DNA from: Isoetes taiwanensis
Taxonomy: Eukaryota > Streptophyta > Lycopodiopsida > Isoetales > Isoetaceae
Assembly (NCBI GenBank): GCA_021234155.1
Contig: JAJEKV010000181.1
Coordinates: forward strand, 308,001-372,000
Reading direction: 5' to 3'
DNA length: 64,000 nt
Below are positions 37,667-49,900 of this stretch, piece after piece. The position numbers and the translations under genes are program-made. Position 1 is the first letter of the stretch. The number at the start of each line of letters is the position of its first letter. Under the pieces are notes generated by a model that had not been told where the DNA came from, ran no database searches, and saw only the letters and a list, made by a program, of their open reading frames with translations.

Positions 37667-38667
37667 GGTTGTTTCATTGGTGAGGTCCAGGATAAGTGTG
37701 GCTGAAGGGGCAAGGTATCACGGGGAATCTTTATAAGATTCATTAATAAAGAGAAAAAAAGGATCCATTGTGCAAAAGCCATTCAATTTAATTTGATGTG
37801 CTTTGTTTTCTATGATACTTTATTAGGAAGTGATTTTATATAATAGTGTGAGGCATTGGTAGGCTTTAGCAAACTATAAAAATTTACAGCAATATGAAGC
37901 TAATCGTCATTTAGCGTTAGACAAGTTGATTACATTATGTTATTGAGAAATCATCGTTGTATTTCCCCTCTATATTGCCCTTCATAACTTGTTTTGTCCT
38001 CAAAGATCCATTACCTCCTTTGAAATATGTGTTCATTCAATGTATTTTTAGTGTTTTTCAATATATATTAGTCATGAGTATTTCTATCTTATCTGGAAGA
38101 GTGTATGGAGAACATAAGAGATGTCTTGCTTTGATGACCACCTCTTTTGAAAAGCATTTATGGTGTTGAAATGGTTTATATCAATCTTTAGAGGCTAATG
38201 CTTATGATCTACACTTAGGCAAAGCAAGCGGTTGCATTAGCCATATTTCATGCAGCACGAGAACCGCTATCACGTCATAAACATATCTGATAATATGCTT
38301 AGTTTATAAATTGTTGGATGAGTGGAATATACTTTTCTTTAAACATCCTGGCTTTTGTCGAATGTTGTGTCAAATAAACGCTCTCTCAAATTGTTATTCG
38401 TCCTTTAATTATCGCTGCCTGTTATAATCTATAAAGCCACACAAGCTGCTATTATAAATGGTGTAAATATCAAGATTGGCCTAATGGGCCAACCATCCGA
38501 CCATCATTTGCTAGTTTTTGCATAAATATTATATTCTAATCTGCAGGATCTATGACACCATTGAGAATTGTTCTTTTGAAGCCCCAAAATCATAATTTTG
38601 CTATAAAATTACTTAGCCCCATGGCACATTGGTCAAAATAGCCATAACATTTGATTATTCCAGAACT

Positions 38668-38727
38668 AAGCATTAGGATCAAATGTTGCTTGAATAGCAT
38701 TAGGGTCAAATGCTACAAGCGAATAAT
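38668..38727 (+). repeat. 30-bp tandem pair, second-block copy
   Basis: Counterpart of the 1037-1096 pair, with small differences (ttgcttgaatagcat in place of ttacaactgaataagcat). Confidence 0.55.
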
Positions 38728-40155
38728 TTTGGCTACAAAGCTACTGCAAAAGCCATGTCACGACATTGACGAGAATCTATTGTAGCAGTCAGAGCTTCAA
38801 GCTAATACACACCATCGATACTTGAACTTCACGGACTGTTAGGAATTTATGTGTAGTCTAATTGCATCATGCTTTTGATTCTTGACACATTGATGTGAGC
38901 TCAAAAGTGCAGAAACACCTCAACACATTTTAAAGGCGGTAGATACTTTACATTCCAACAATGAGATTCTTTAAGCAGCATAAATACAATATAGAATATG
39001 TAGCATAATATGAGGGGTTACTTTGTATTTTTATGCGTTTTCCATGGTTTTACTAGATTTAGTCACAGTATTTTGAAAGGCGATACTAATCGCATTACTT
39101 CTAGAGTCGCGAATCGCTCATTTAATGGATTTACCACTATGATTTTAGGATATCTGTCAGAAGCATACAGGCTCGATGAAGATACTTTAGGGTTAATGAA
39201 GAAGGATACTTGGGGATGGAGTCGGGGCGAGTTCTTTGGCATTACGGCCTCCCTTCTCAGCATCTTCTATTAACATCATACGCTGGCGTCCAGTCGAGCT
39301 AATGCACAATGTTTGGTTGGTTTGAATCTTACGCTATCTTTGGATGCACATTTGGATTCTTTGGCCTTGCATGTAGCAAACTTACATTCAAGCTCTCATG
39401 TGACAAAGTGGATTTGCTATTCTAGAACCATCGATGCAGTCTTTGCTCAAAATGATTGTAGGCAGTGGTAGACGAGAATCCTGCACCAACATGGGGTACG
39501 CACAAACATGGAGAGCAGGTCCACGAGCTTTGAGGTGTGCACATCAGCGGAGTACATCTTGTTGCTATTTGAGCATGCTCCCAACCGAATTTGCCTTTTA
39601 TGCAGGATGAATCATTGAAACAAATTTATGTAAGTGGCTTAGAAGTTTAATTTGTGGCCGAAGCTATCAGGTCTTGAGGATTGCCCTTAGTTTTTCACTA
39701 GAAGCGAGTTGGGCGAGTCATTTTTCAAGATCTCTCTTATTGGGCTTCAAAATGGCGAATCGGAGGCTTGTTTCTCTTCCTACTTTCGAGGAATAAGCAT
39801 CTACGGATCATCAAGAATAAGAACCACGAGACCATCTGAATCATCAAAGCGAGATAGGCCCAAGCGGCAGCTTTTTAGTCAATAGATAAATAGTTAGAGA
39901 ACATTTCTATAGAATGAGAAGCCCATGAACTTGTGCTTTAAGCGAGTTGGGTCACCGCGATGCGCCTATATTTATTTGAGGATAACCTATAATAATCCTC
40001 TTGAAGCATAGGACATAAATGGAGATGAGGGACATTTGGTGCTTAAGTTACGGATATAGGCTGACCCGACCTGGATAATATCATTATGCTACTTCGATCC
40101 TACCTTCTGTCTAAACTTGATACTTACTTCTTCATTTATGTTGTCTTCTCTTATT

Positions 40156-40160
40156 GATTA
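40156..40160 (+). other. Empty site of the Ty3/gypsy insertion
   Basis: In the second block sequence runs without break from the part matching the element's left flank (cttctcttattgatta) to the part matching its right flank (gtatcttgaaaacattg). This is the pre-insertion allele or paralogue. Confidence 0.85.
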
Positions 40161-41331
40161 TCCTGACTTGTCTCTAGTTGATTGGTATCTTGAAAACATT
40201 GTGCATTGGCGTTTTGCATTCTAATAAATATTTTCAGCGACTTTGCGGGGCCAAGTCTTGGTTCTATTCTTGATGTAAGTCTTGGCATTAGGTAAATGAT
40301 GGTGGTCTCCATAGAATACTTTCGTTCACTGCATTGATTTGGACTAAAATTAAATCCTTATGTACAGGAATTCAGTACTTGAGAATGTTGAGCGATTAAT
40401 TTAAGATTTAAAATTTGTTTGAAGTGCAATTAGGTTATTATATCTGAGAGATGGAGTTTTCTTAATGGCTTAAAATAACAATCTCCAAGCGGTTTCAAGT
40501 CTGACTAATTTACTTTGGAAGATTTGTGTCAAAACATTTTAGCAAAATTCATTATGAGGTCCCTACATATGTGGCAGTCCACGGTGTTAGAAGATAGAGA
40601 TATTTAACTTGGCCGGATATTTGGAGTTATATAGTATTTCTTATCTCCTATTTCCAGAGTGAAGACTGGCCTAAGTGATACCGTCCTTAAGAAAAAAGTG
40701 AAATGCTTGTTTTAAAATCAAAGAAATCTCTTGATGGAGGAAAAATACAAAGTGTCTTCGCGAATGTTTGATTTGGGAAAAAGGCCCGAATACTATGGTA
40801 ACCATGAAGGCAATATGAAATGGTTAAAGAATTTGCTCATGGGATATAATGAGTAAATTGATAAAGAAGGATGTTTTGTGAATGGTTAAATGTCAAAGTA
40901 GCCATATTTCTGAGTAAGCATTAAATGGCTGATCATGGATACTTAAATTTCCTAGTATATTTTCTGCTAAGCATTTCCTTTCTTATGAGTGTTTCACCTT
41001 TGTTTGAGATTTAATAAATGCATCATTTTCTAAGGTTTATAAAATATACATTTATTGTAACTACGTTAAAAATATGAATGATGCACCATGCTCACATTCA
41101 TGCAGGAGTTACATCAAGGTAATCATCGAATCTTGCTCACAAGCATTTAGTTTTCTGGGAATGCCACCATTCTCCATGTTAAGGGTTGTATGATCTTAGT
41201 GTTTTAAGGCACAAATGAAAATTTATTTGAATGAGCTTTTTATATGCCAAAATTTCTGAAATATATGGTGACTCTTGGTATGCAATGGGGAATTGAGATT
41301 ACAAAAATGTACTCATAGTTGTTTGCAATGG

Positions 41332-41970
41332 AAATAATTTGTTTGTCTTGATATTATTGTGCTTTTTTAGTAATTAATATTTAGGCCCAAAACTTTACCT
41401 ATGTTTGCTTTAGTTAGGGCCGAGACCAAGTACACAATATAAGAATCAACGGAACTATCATTAATTATTATTAGCACTTGCCATTGCATTTAGCACATTT
41501 AGAATTAAAATCCCCTTAAACCCCTTTGGTTTTGGGTGCATATTCACCGGGGGTTCACGTAGAGGCGTGAGAGCCCCAAAACATATTTACAATACATGTA
41601 CAAAATTAACACCATTAAGTACATTCTTTCAAATTTTATATTATTTTTGTAAAACTTCGATATACGATTATACAAAAACTTGTATGCATACCCCACAAGC
41701 GGATGGCTATGCGGTCGGATCTTGTAGACAAGGGCAAATAGCGCATCAGAGCTGACTCGTTGGATGGCCAGGTGTGAATATGCCCAAGCCAAGGGGGTTT
41801 AAGGGCCTGGTAAATGTGTTAAATACAATGGTAAGTATAATTAATGAAATGGATACAATGTTGATATATATATTAAAAATTTGTGCCCATAGGGCCTAAC
41901 TTAAAGCAAACATAAATAATTTGAGCCTAAATATTAATTACTAAAAAACTTTAATATCATGCAAAGTATG
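41332..41970. mobile_element. MITE-like foldback element, second-block copy
   Basis: Counterpart of 12897-13573 at the equivalent place in the second block, with the same inverted arms and similar flanks. It was therefore present before the blocks separated. Confidence 0.78.
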
Positions 41971-42338
41971 AAAACGGCGAAGTCAGAGCACTTTTTCCAT
42001 TAGTCTCAAAGTGTCGCCAGGATGTGCCTTATGCAGCAGTGAAGATCAACATGAAAAAAGAAAGAGGGAAATAATTAGGAAATGATATCACATCTCGGAT
42101 ATCCATAAGATTAACCATATAAGTGACTTTTACAATGTAAAAAATATTTTGAAGTCGATAGCATAAATGCATATAGAGTTCCCAATGCTCTAGATAATGT
42201 GCATTCAAATTATTGAGGACTTAATTACAGTTTAATTAATATAGTAAGCGAGGTGCGGCGTTTAGCCGGACATAAATATAGTTGTAGTATAAAGACAAAA
42301 TGTGTTAAACATGTGGTATGCATCGTAGCAAAGAATTT

Positions 42339-42346
42339 GTCTAGTC
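42339..42346 (+). repeat. Target-site duplication, left (GTCTAGTC)
   Basis: Matches GTCTAGTG at 56189-56196 in seven of eight bases. The empty site in the first block reads GTCTAATT. An 8-bp duplication is typical of hAT elements. Confidence 0.6.
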
Positions 42347-42389
42347 TTTTGAGGGAAGAAAAATTACTGAAGTCATATTTTAGATTAGC

Positions 42390-42795
42390 TAGAACAACTT
42401 TGGCTAATTTAACACACAAAATACATAGGAAAACTTTTGAATGTTTGGCTAAAGAAGTTGAATAATTTTCCTTTACTAGTTTTTGAATGTTTGGCTATTT
42501 TTTGTTTGAACTGGCATATATAAACTTTAGCCAAACATTTATATGCTATGCCAAACTTTTATTATGCGAACATACTAATAATGAAAATCTACTGGTTGGA
42601 GAACAAAAAATTTGTCCATCTAATATAGTCAATTAGCAACCTCTATTCCATAATCCTCATAAGATAATCTTATATTTTATATTAGCTATTAAAAAGTATG
42701 GCTAATCTATCCCTAAATGCATGGGAAAACTTTTGAGCGTTTGGCTAAAAAGTGGAAGAATTTTCCTCTCCTTTCTTTTCTTATGTTTGGCTAAA
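42390..42795. repeat. Subterminal TTTGGCTAA motif cluster
   Basis: Plus-orientation copies lie at about 42399-42408, 42444-42453, 42490-42498, 42740-42749 and 42785-42794. Inverted copies are at 42526-42535 (tttagccaaa) and 42550-42556 (gccaaac), with a looser match near 42698 (atggctaat). This density is far above anything else in the window. Confidence 0.75.
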
Positions 42796-42799
42796 CCTT

Positions 42800-43490
42800 G
42801 GTGTAAAAAAGGAAGTCCAACTTTGAAAATATAATATAATTGTCAAAAGAAACGATTACCCTTTTAGGAGGTTTTTGACCTTGTTTACTTTTAATGCAAT
42901 CCTTCTCTATCCCTTTGAGCTTAAGCGCTATGGTCCTTAATAGCAGTTTGCTAATGTTGGGCTTTTGTAGAAGATCCTTTGTTGATGAATAGAATTGGTT
43001 TAATTGAGAAGAAAGAAGATGGATCACGAGCGACTTTCACATGCTAAGCATAAGTGCCTATGGCCCGATTACAAGGAAGATGAGTCGAAGATCCACAAAA
43101 CGATCGCGTTTGAGGTCTAGCAAAGTGGAGATACTTTGGTGCGAGATTTCCCACATATCTGAGATGATAAAGATGATATCTGATGGCGAGGTTGCATCCA
43201 TGCATCGTTTTGTGATCATTATAATGTGCTCCTTTGCCAATCCGGTTGAGAATCCTTCATGCAATTCTGCTTCATTATATACATAGCAGGCATAAACAAG
43301 ATGATAGTGATGGACTAGCTATTTCGGATAAGCAATCTTTCCTTTCCAATTTTCCTAAGTGAAGTGAGGAATTATAATTTGGAATTTTTGTTTCCTTGTT
43401 ACATTTGCACTTGACATTGCTTTAATGTGCATTATTTATGATTGATCCTCCTCTTTTTATCTCGAGGCACATTTTCTAATTATATAGAGT
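42800..43490. other. Region after the left end of the 13.8-kb element
   Basis: A plus-strand frame from the ATG at 43019 (MDHERLSHAKHKCLWPDY...) runs about 35 codons and stops. It is protein-like but unrecognised. The part 43200-43490 is a diverged direct copy of 52450-52870. Confidence 0.3.
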
Positions 43491-43500
43491 GGCTTTAAAG
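43200..43500 (+). repeat. Direct repeat with 52450-52870, left copy
   Basis: Shared strings are gtgctcctt.gc.aatcc, gaatccttcatgca.ttct, ataag.aatctttc and cattgatcctcc/gattgatcctcc, in the same order. The right copy is longer because of small internal duplications. Confidence 0.6.
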
Positions 43501-43784
43501 TATATTTTGGTGTAAACATCTAGAGCCTGCGCCCTTTGGGGTTTTGAGGAAAAACCACCGACAATAATGGGATCACTAACAATGCTTTAGGTCCAAAACA
43601 TAATAGATCTTGTACCCTCATCTTTGACTAGCCTTGTGGGTGAAAATATATTACTGTGTAAGAGTTGCCAAAGGCCGAAACATGTTTGAATTGTCTTCTC
43701 CATAGATCTTCATCTTGTGCTTGAATCAAGCTCTCTTCCAAACATGCAGCTAAGCCATACACAAAGCCCAGAACCAAAAGCCAC

Positions 43785-43950
43785 CCGAGGCCATCCAGAC
43801 GCAGAAGGCCTCCAACCCGAGGCACTAGGGCCTCCAGCGGGCACAAAGCCTCAACCCAGGCACAAAAGTCTCAACCCGGGCACCTGAGGCCTCCAACCAG
43901 GCTACTTGACCCCAACCGGGCGCTAGGCCTCCAACTGGGCACTAGGCCAC
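43785..43950. repeat. GC-rich minisatellite
   Basis: Units of about 20-25 bp around CAACCCGGGCAC and AGGCCTCCAAC. The same array lies at 44925-45040 and, inverted, at 55200-55330. Confidence 0.75.
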
Positions 43951-43989
43951 AGCAAAAGTCACAATGCTCAAGCTCAAGAGCCCGCAGTG

Positions 43990-44250
43990 CCACAGTGCCA
44001 CAATAATAGCCACAAGGCCACAAAGAGCCACCACATTATGCATCATGCTAATCTTTTAGCTCAACCTCAAGGCCACCATGCCACAAAAGGCCACACATTG
44101 TACCATGCTAATCTTTAACTCAAACCTACATGCCACAAGAGAGCCACATGACCATCATGCTAATCGCCCAACTCAAAGCCACCATGCCACAAAGAGCCAC
44201 ACATTATGCATCATGCTAATGCTTTTGCAGAAACCACAATGCTCCTCTGA
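43990..44250. repeat. Tandem array of about 58-bp units
   Basis: Units include GCCACCATGCCACAAA, GGCCACACATTA, and CATGCTAATC followed by a CTCAA segment. Three to five copies occur here, fewer at 45085-45260, and an inverted set at 54990-55160. Confidence 0.8.
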
Positions 44251-44609
44251 TGCTATGAGAAATCCAACAAGTCTGAGTTAATGGAAAACAAATGTCGAGA
44301 AGGTTTGGAGGAAGAGCAGGCGAGTGAAAGCTGAGATCAAAAGAATGATAGAGATCAGAGAATTATGAGGAGCCTTACAACCCTTACCTTCAACAAACGC
44401 ATAACCACCAAGGTAGGAACATATTAAAATGACGAGAGTAAAAAGAATAAGGTGTGGGGGTAGGATATGGCGAAACATCGACTTAGACAGATGAAAAATA
44501 CAAGACATGGCAACATCTGGTATGCCACTAAATAATACCTGGACTATATTTGCTATCCACTAAATGTGTACAATGTGCAACAATCTTTGAGTCACAATCT
44601 TTGGTAGCA

Positions 44610-46330
44610 AACTAGTGAAAACCATTATGGTAGGGATTAAAAAACCTGCATCCTTCCGGTTTCAGGAAAAACCACGACAATAATGGATATAACCAATCTT
44701 AACACACAATAGATCTTGTACCCTCTATCTTTGACTAGCCTTATTGGGTGAAAATACATTACGACAATGAAATTTGCCAAGGCCAGTATGCAGATTGTCT
44801 TCTCCATAGATCTTCATCTTGTGCTTGAATCCAAAGCTCTTCCCACACCACCCGTACGCTAAATACTGCATACACAGAAAGAGCCGAACCACAAAAGCCA
44901 CCAAGGCCATCCGGTGAAGGCCTCCAACCAGGGACTGGGGCCTCAGCCGGGAGCCACAAAAGCCTCAACAGGGCACCTGAGGCCTCAACCCGGGCTGTGA
45001 CCCCAGCCGGGCATAGGCCTCCAGCTAGGCACTAGGCCCACAACAAAGTCACAATGCTCCAGCTCAAGAGCCCTTGATGCCACAATAATAGCCACATGAG
45101 GTACACAAAGAGCCACACATTGGCCATCATGCTAGTAACCTGCTCAGCTCAAGGCCACCATGCCACAAAGGCCACACATTAGCCACCATGCTAATCTTGC
45201 CCAACTCAAGGCCACCATGCCACAAGAGCCACACATTAGCTAAAATGCTAATGCTGCAGAGAGCCTGTCCTCTCTGATGCACTGTGAGAGAAATCAGAAG
45301 AGAAATCCAAGAAGAGTGCAGCGAGTTAATGGAAAGCAAATGTAGAGAAGGTTTGGAGGAAGAAGCGTGAGAGAGAAAAACTAAGATCAAAAGAATGATA
45401 AGAAGTCCCGGCCGAGAGGCATAGGGCCTTACCCGACCATACCTTCAACAACCACATAACCACGAATTGGAACATATGAAATGTGATAAAAGAGTAAGGT
45501 GTGGGGGTGGGGTGTGAAGTTGGGCAAGTGAGCTAAAGGGAGAGTCGACAAAGAGGAGAACGGATAATTTGATGGAGATGAAAAAGGGAAGAAAAGGGCA
45601 TATAGAAGGAGGCATAAGTAACTTCACCACCTAACTAACTATTGGCAATGGTTTTGAAATTACACTTATCTTATAAGTGATCTGAAAGATAAAGTTCAAT
45701 TCACAAAACAACAACTCTGAGGAGAGAGAAAGCTGAAAGAAAAAGAAGCCCATCACGGGTGTCTCCACTAAATAATACAATGTACAACAATGCGCAGCAG
45801 TGAAAGTCCTAGGGGCTTAGGGGTTGAAAGAACTCTAACCTGGCGGGGAGATCGCAGTAATTGTTGAAAAAGGAAAACCATTGTTGCAAGGCTAGAAAGC
45901 ATAGTTAAGGGAATATTGAAGACAAATGCAGGTACTTGACAACACCTCTCATCTCATAGTAGTGGTAAAGGCTACATAATCACCAGCTCTAAGAATGAGG
46001 CCAAACGTATGCCCTTCCATATATATCAACAAGTCTACAAAAGGCACCAAAGCCAGTAAGCAGATCTCATTTTCCAAGCAACTCATCATCACCATCCATG
46101 GTACTCGAGGAGAATCCCAAATTATCAGTTAGGCTTTGTATTAAATTTGGGACCAAGCAGGCCAATAACACCTGTCCGATGGTATCATAGCTATGGACAT
46201 CTCTACAAATCAAATAACTCATTATAAATACATGCTTAATTCCAAAAGCATCCTAAATTCACGAGCAAAATGTCTACAAATAGCAGGGAAAGTCTATGTA
46301 TTGAATATCACAAATTGCAAAGCAATGCAA
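44610..46330 (+). repeat. Long inverted repeat inside the 13.8-kb element, left arm
   Basis: Pairs in inverted orientation with 53885-55580. Recognisable pairs, from outside to inside: acgacaataatgg; agatcttgtaccctc; catagatcttcatcttgtgc; both minisatellites; the cttacc/aaccacataacca segment; acacttatctta; the catagctatggacatct segment; and ttgtgatattcaatacatag near the inner ends. Non-coding in appearance; the origin may be an LTR or another repeat. Confidence 0.85.
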
Positions 46331-48027
46331 AGAAAAGAGGGGTAAAAGTGGGAGGGCATAAACATATATAGACTTTGAAAAACTAGCGGTGCTTATACAT
46401 CCACAAAATGCCCAAGTCTTGTGCATAATAAGCGAGAGGAGGAAAGGAGTTAAAAACAAGTTGTTTTGACGAGATATCAAGGACTACATGGGAGAACAAT
46501 GGCGATTAGTAATGGCCAAATAACATTATTACAATTTAATCAAATACATGCATCTAAGGCAGGTCTGAAAGGGAAGGTGACAAGTAACCTCTATAATATC
46601 AGCAAAAAATCGACAACGTCCTACACCAACAAGTCTTCGCTAAACTCAAAACCTTCCACTACACAATTTTGAAGTAGTAGGGCAAGATGTGAGAGACAAC
46701 ATAGTAGAACATGGGAAGACTTAAATAATGAAATGGTCTATCATAATTTAAATAGAATTTGAGGACATTGAAGGATATGTCTAAAGGGGAGGTATCATCC
46801 AAGGCGTGTCATGAAATAAGTATAATCCACATAACATCCATATCACCAACCTCACAATGATAGAAAACTATCCACAAAGTCTAGGCACTCAACCCCATCG
46901 AATGAAGCTTTTTAGAGCCAATGATAACTTATAGTGACAGATCAAATTTCTTGGACACCATAGTTAGCCCTTATTTGTCAACCCAATGTCACCACTGTCT
47001 AAGCATGACTAAAAATATGAACCAGCCATTTCTTCCACTTCTCATAAGTGAAACTAGACGCAAATGAGATAGCCTTAATTGGACAAAAATATACTATTAA
47101 CCAAGAGAACTAGACTATGCCACCATGTTCTTAAAGTCAAAATGCGTGAATCTACCCTTGTGTGAGGCCAAGGCGGTAAAAGGAATGATAATCGGGTCAA
47201 TGTAGGATTAACAAATGCAAAGAGATAAAATTCATATAAGTGAACCATACAAACTAATACATCCATCATTCAAAGCTAGAACTTCCCACCATAACAAGAT
47301 CAATAATTCATCCTACACATTGAAAAAGAAAAGAGATCTTAATCTAAGGCAGCAAGACAGAAGTTGAAGAGCATATTGGCTAATATCCAATGTGACAAGG
47401 CATACCATATTGATTTTAACAAAGTAAGCAAAAGCAAAACATGACAAGGTTCCGTAAAACGTAAAACGATTCAACACAAATTCCAAAGGTTACTACTCAA
47501 CAAGGCTATAATATCCAACAAATTCCATCACCACTTCAGTTGATTAAGTCCTTGCACACTAGGATAGACTAGCGCATTACTAGTACCATAATGACAAATA
47601 AGATTGCTTAGATGATCTCATCTATCCCAACCATCAAGCATGCCATGTACCGAGCAACAAGGAATACCATGGTATGAGGCAAGGTACACCTACCAAAGAA
47701 GATTGGCGAAATTATTATAGAGAAGGAAAAGGGGACAATTTGCTTTATCCTAACACGCCTCCGCATCCTCAATAAGCACTTACTCAAAGACACAAAGCAC
47801 GGTGACCCATGAGGAACACAATACTTTCAGAACTAGGATGCCGAGTGCTCTGCCAGAAAAGCCGGTATTCAACTGGGCTGCTGTCAAGGCATTGGCGCTA
47901 AGCACTTATGCTACAGCCATACATTATAATCCCCACAAAAGCCCTCGGCCCTGCACGGAGAAAAGGGCTTGAAAAACCAAGTCTGCTCTTGGTAATCCTG
48001 CATATACTTGTTGATCCTGGCACATGT
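46331..48027. other. Core of the inverted-repeat structure, left part
   Basis: AT-rich, no recognised gene. Minus-strand frames of 60-70 residues (47075-47269, 47608-47793) show no motif. Confidence 0.35.
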
Positions 48028-48323
48028 TCATGAGCTATAAAATGTCAACCACCAAAAGAAACCAACAACTATGAACATAATTCCGCACCCAGCCCCTGTC
48101 CAAATATAAGTATAATTTCTAGCAAAACTGTCAAACAAAAAAAACACCGCCTTTAGGAGTCCAAGATCCGCATAATCACTTTGTGTTCCAAAAATCCAAA
48201 GTCCAAGCCCCCAACTTATGAGTAAAATGACAAAACAAGGAAGTCCAGATAAATGTAATAAAACAAACATGCAAATCTTATCTATTACAGGAAAATCTGT
48301 TTTCAAATCTTTAGCGATAGCAA
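48028..48323 (-). CDS. Candidate last exon, membrane protein of unknown family
   Basis: Part of a candidate spliced gene on the minus strand. The exon would start after acaactaaag (AG at 48325-48324) and stop at 48028. It begins AIAKDLKTDFPVIDKICMFV and contains two clear hydrophobic segments: one from ICMFVLLHL through VILLISWGLGLWIF, and one near the end (GCGIMFIVVGFFWWLTFY). Between them is a short polar stretch with FARNYTYIWTG. The chosen acceptor leaves two bases (TT) that complete the single G left by the upstream exon (48450-48563), so the frame is kept across a 126-bp intron. I do not recognise the family. It lies within the transposon-like insertion, so it may be captured host sequence. 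Confidence 0.4.
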
Positions 48324-48449
48324 CTTTAGTTGTAAAAATAGATGAAAAATGCAAAGGTTGGATGGGTTGAAAGAGTCAACAATAGAAACAACCAGCAAAA
48401 GTTAACCTTGGCGCCATAATTGGTTATTATTTACCTAACCACGACTAAC

Positions 48450-48563
48450 CCGTGAGTTTTAGTCTCTTTATCGCGGAAAACCATAGCCATGCATAGGCTT
48501 GTGCTTCTCGCACAACAGGATATGTTGAGGGAGTTAAAATCCGGCAACCACCGCTAATCCTTC
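48450..48563 (-). CDS. Candidate internal exon of the same gene
   Basis: Bounded by ttgctccatttcag on the upstream side and CACGG|gttagt on the downstream side, both strong plant splice signals. The 114 bp read RISGGCRILTPSTYPVVREA then QAYAWLWFSAIKRLKLT with no stop. It begins with two bases of a split codon and ends with one base, matching the phase of the exon at 48028-48323. Function unknown. Confidence 0.4.
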
Positions 48564-48689
48564 CTGAAATGGAGCAATCAAATGGATTTTGTAAGATAAA
48601 ATGAATAGCCTTAATGTGATGAAAAATAACAAGAAAATTGTACACAATTATAACCATAACTCTATCTAGAAATCACCCTGCTCCGGACC

Positions 48690-48938
48690 ATTTACATCTT
48701 GTTAAAATGGAAAAGCATGAAAATCAATGCCATCATTTAACTCATAAACATTAATAGGAAAGTAAGTAGTGCTTCTCTCAAGAATTATCAAGGCTTCACT
48801 AAACCGGGCGTAGTATTTCCCATGCATTATTCTCGCATAAAACTTCAAAGTTACGTACTTAATATTCCTTCTAGCTATTTATCAAATGCCCTTTTCTTCA
48901 AGTAGTATTAGTGCAATCGCATCGTCTAGTTCCCCCAC
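48690..48938 (-). CDS. Possible upstream exon(s) of the same gene
   Basis: A frame starting after gattgatag reads VGELDDAIALILLEEKGI and meets two stops (tga taa). The same frame then continues open as IARRNIKYVTLKFYARIMHG and KYYARFSEALIILERSTTYF to about 48700. The protein-like character on both sides of the stops suggests either two exons or one damaged exon. Weakly supported. Confidence 0.25.
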
Positions 48939-49188
48939 CTATCAATCGAAAGACTAGGATTGAACCCATTGGGCATATGACAGAGACCAGCAACAGAAAA
49001 ACTACTTGAGACAAGGCAAATAAAATACTTATCTAGAATCTCTTCTTGGGTTGCTGAAAATAGGACAAAGTAGAGATGTTCTTCTTGTTACTTGCTCCTG
49101 CTCCAATATTCTCGCCTCTAAATCTCAGCCCAAAAAGGCACAAAACTAAAGGTGAGAGGGCTATTGAGGGGCCCTGTCTAATCTATAC

Positions 49189-49318
49189 CTGCTTATTTCT
49201 CGGCCTCGCCTCATATGAATCGCTAAATCGCACAAGCCTCTAGTGCATCCGGAGTGATTTGCCTGATAGAAAAGCACACAGGTTTACTCCTTACATCCGA
49301 GGGATCTACAACCGCCAT
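49189..49318 (-). CDS. Candidate first exon of the same gene
   Basis: ATG at 49318 in a good plant start context (accaagATGGCGG). It reads MAVVDPSDVRSKPVCFSIRQ then ITPDALEAC. After a stop in that frame, a one-base shift gives CDLAIHMRRGREIS up to a strong donor (AAGCAG|gtatag, exon end 49189). The shift could be a real lesion or a base-calling error, since this area is noisy. With the exons at 48450-48563 and 48028-48323 it outlines an intron-containing gene of about 1.3 kb. No family recognised. Confidence 0.35.
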
Positions 49319-49559
49319 CTTGGTTTCTTAATCCTCAACCGACAAAATTACCCGAGACACCAAGTTGCTACCATTGAATTGCATGTAATCCGGTGACCCA
49401 TTAAAAAAAAATGTGAATATAACTTAAGTCCCTGATGTCAGCCGTAATCACGAAACTACGGCAAGAGAGAAAGCATGGAGGAATAAAATCGATTCCAAAA
49501 ATGGACAAACCCTAGAAGCTACACGAAATTCAAAGAAATTTAAAGGTGCTTGAAAGAAA

Positions 49560-49900
49560 CTACCGACACCGGGCAAGTAAGTAGGCTAAAAGGGAGAGTC
49601 GCATAAGAGGAGAACACAGATGAGCCGATGGAGATGAAAAGGAAGAAAGGGGCATATGAAGGAGAGGCATCGTGAATTCACCTAACTTAACTATTGGCAT
49701 GGTTTCCGAGAATTACACTTATCTTCTATCGATAATAAGATAAGTTCAATTCTCAAACCAAAGAAGCAACTCACAAGGAGAGAGAAATCAAAGAAAAAGC
49801 CCCATCCGGGTGTTCCACTAAATAATAATACAATGTACAACAATGCCAGAGAACACAACCGAAAAGAAAGCCACATCCGGGCATCTCCCACTAAAACCAA
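49560..49900 (+). repeat. Direct partial copy of the arm repeat
   Basis: Matches 45510-45780 (gggcaagt.ag, gggagagtcg, ggcatat.gaagga, acttatctt, aagttcaattc, agcccatc.cgggtg). It is a fourth partial copy of this repeat within the 13.8-kb insertion. Confidence 0.7.

Larger units (their letters stand above)
43500..44510 (+). repeat. Extra direct copy of the left arm
   Basis: Shares with 44620-45480, in order: gaggaaaaaccac..acaataatgg, agatcttgtaccctc, ttgtcttctccatagatctt, the GC-rich minisatellite and the CCACCATGCCACAAA array. It is therefore a tandem partner of the left inverted arm. Confidence 0.75.
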
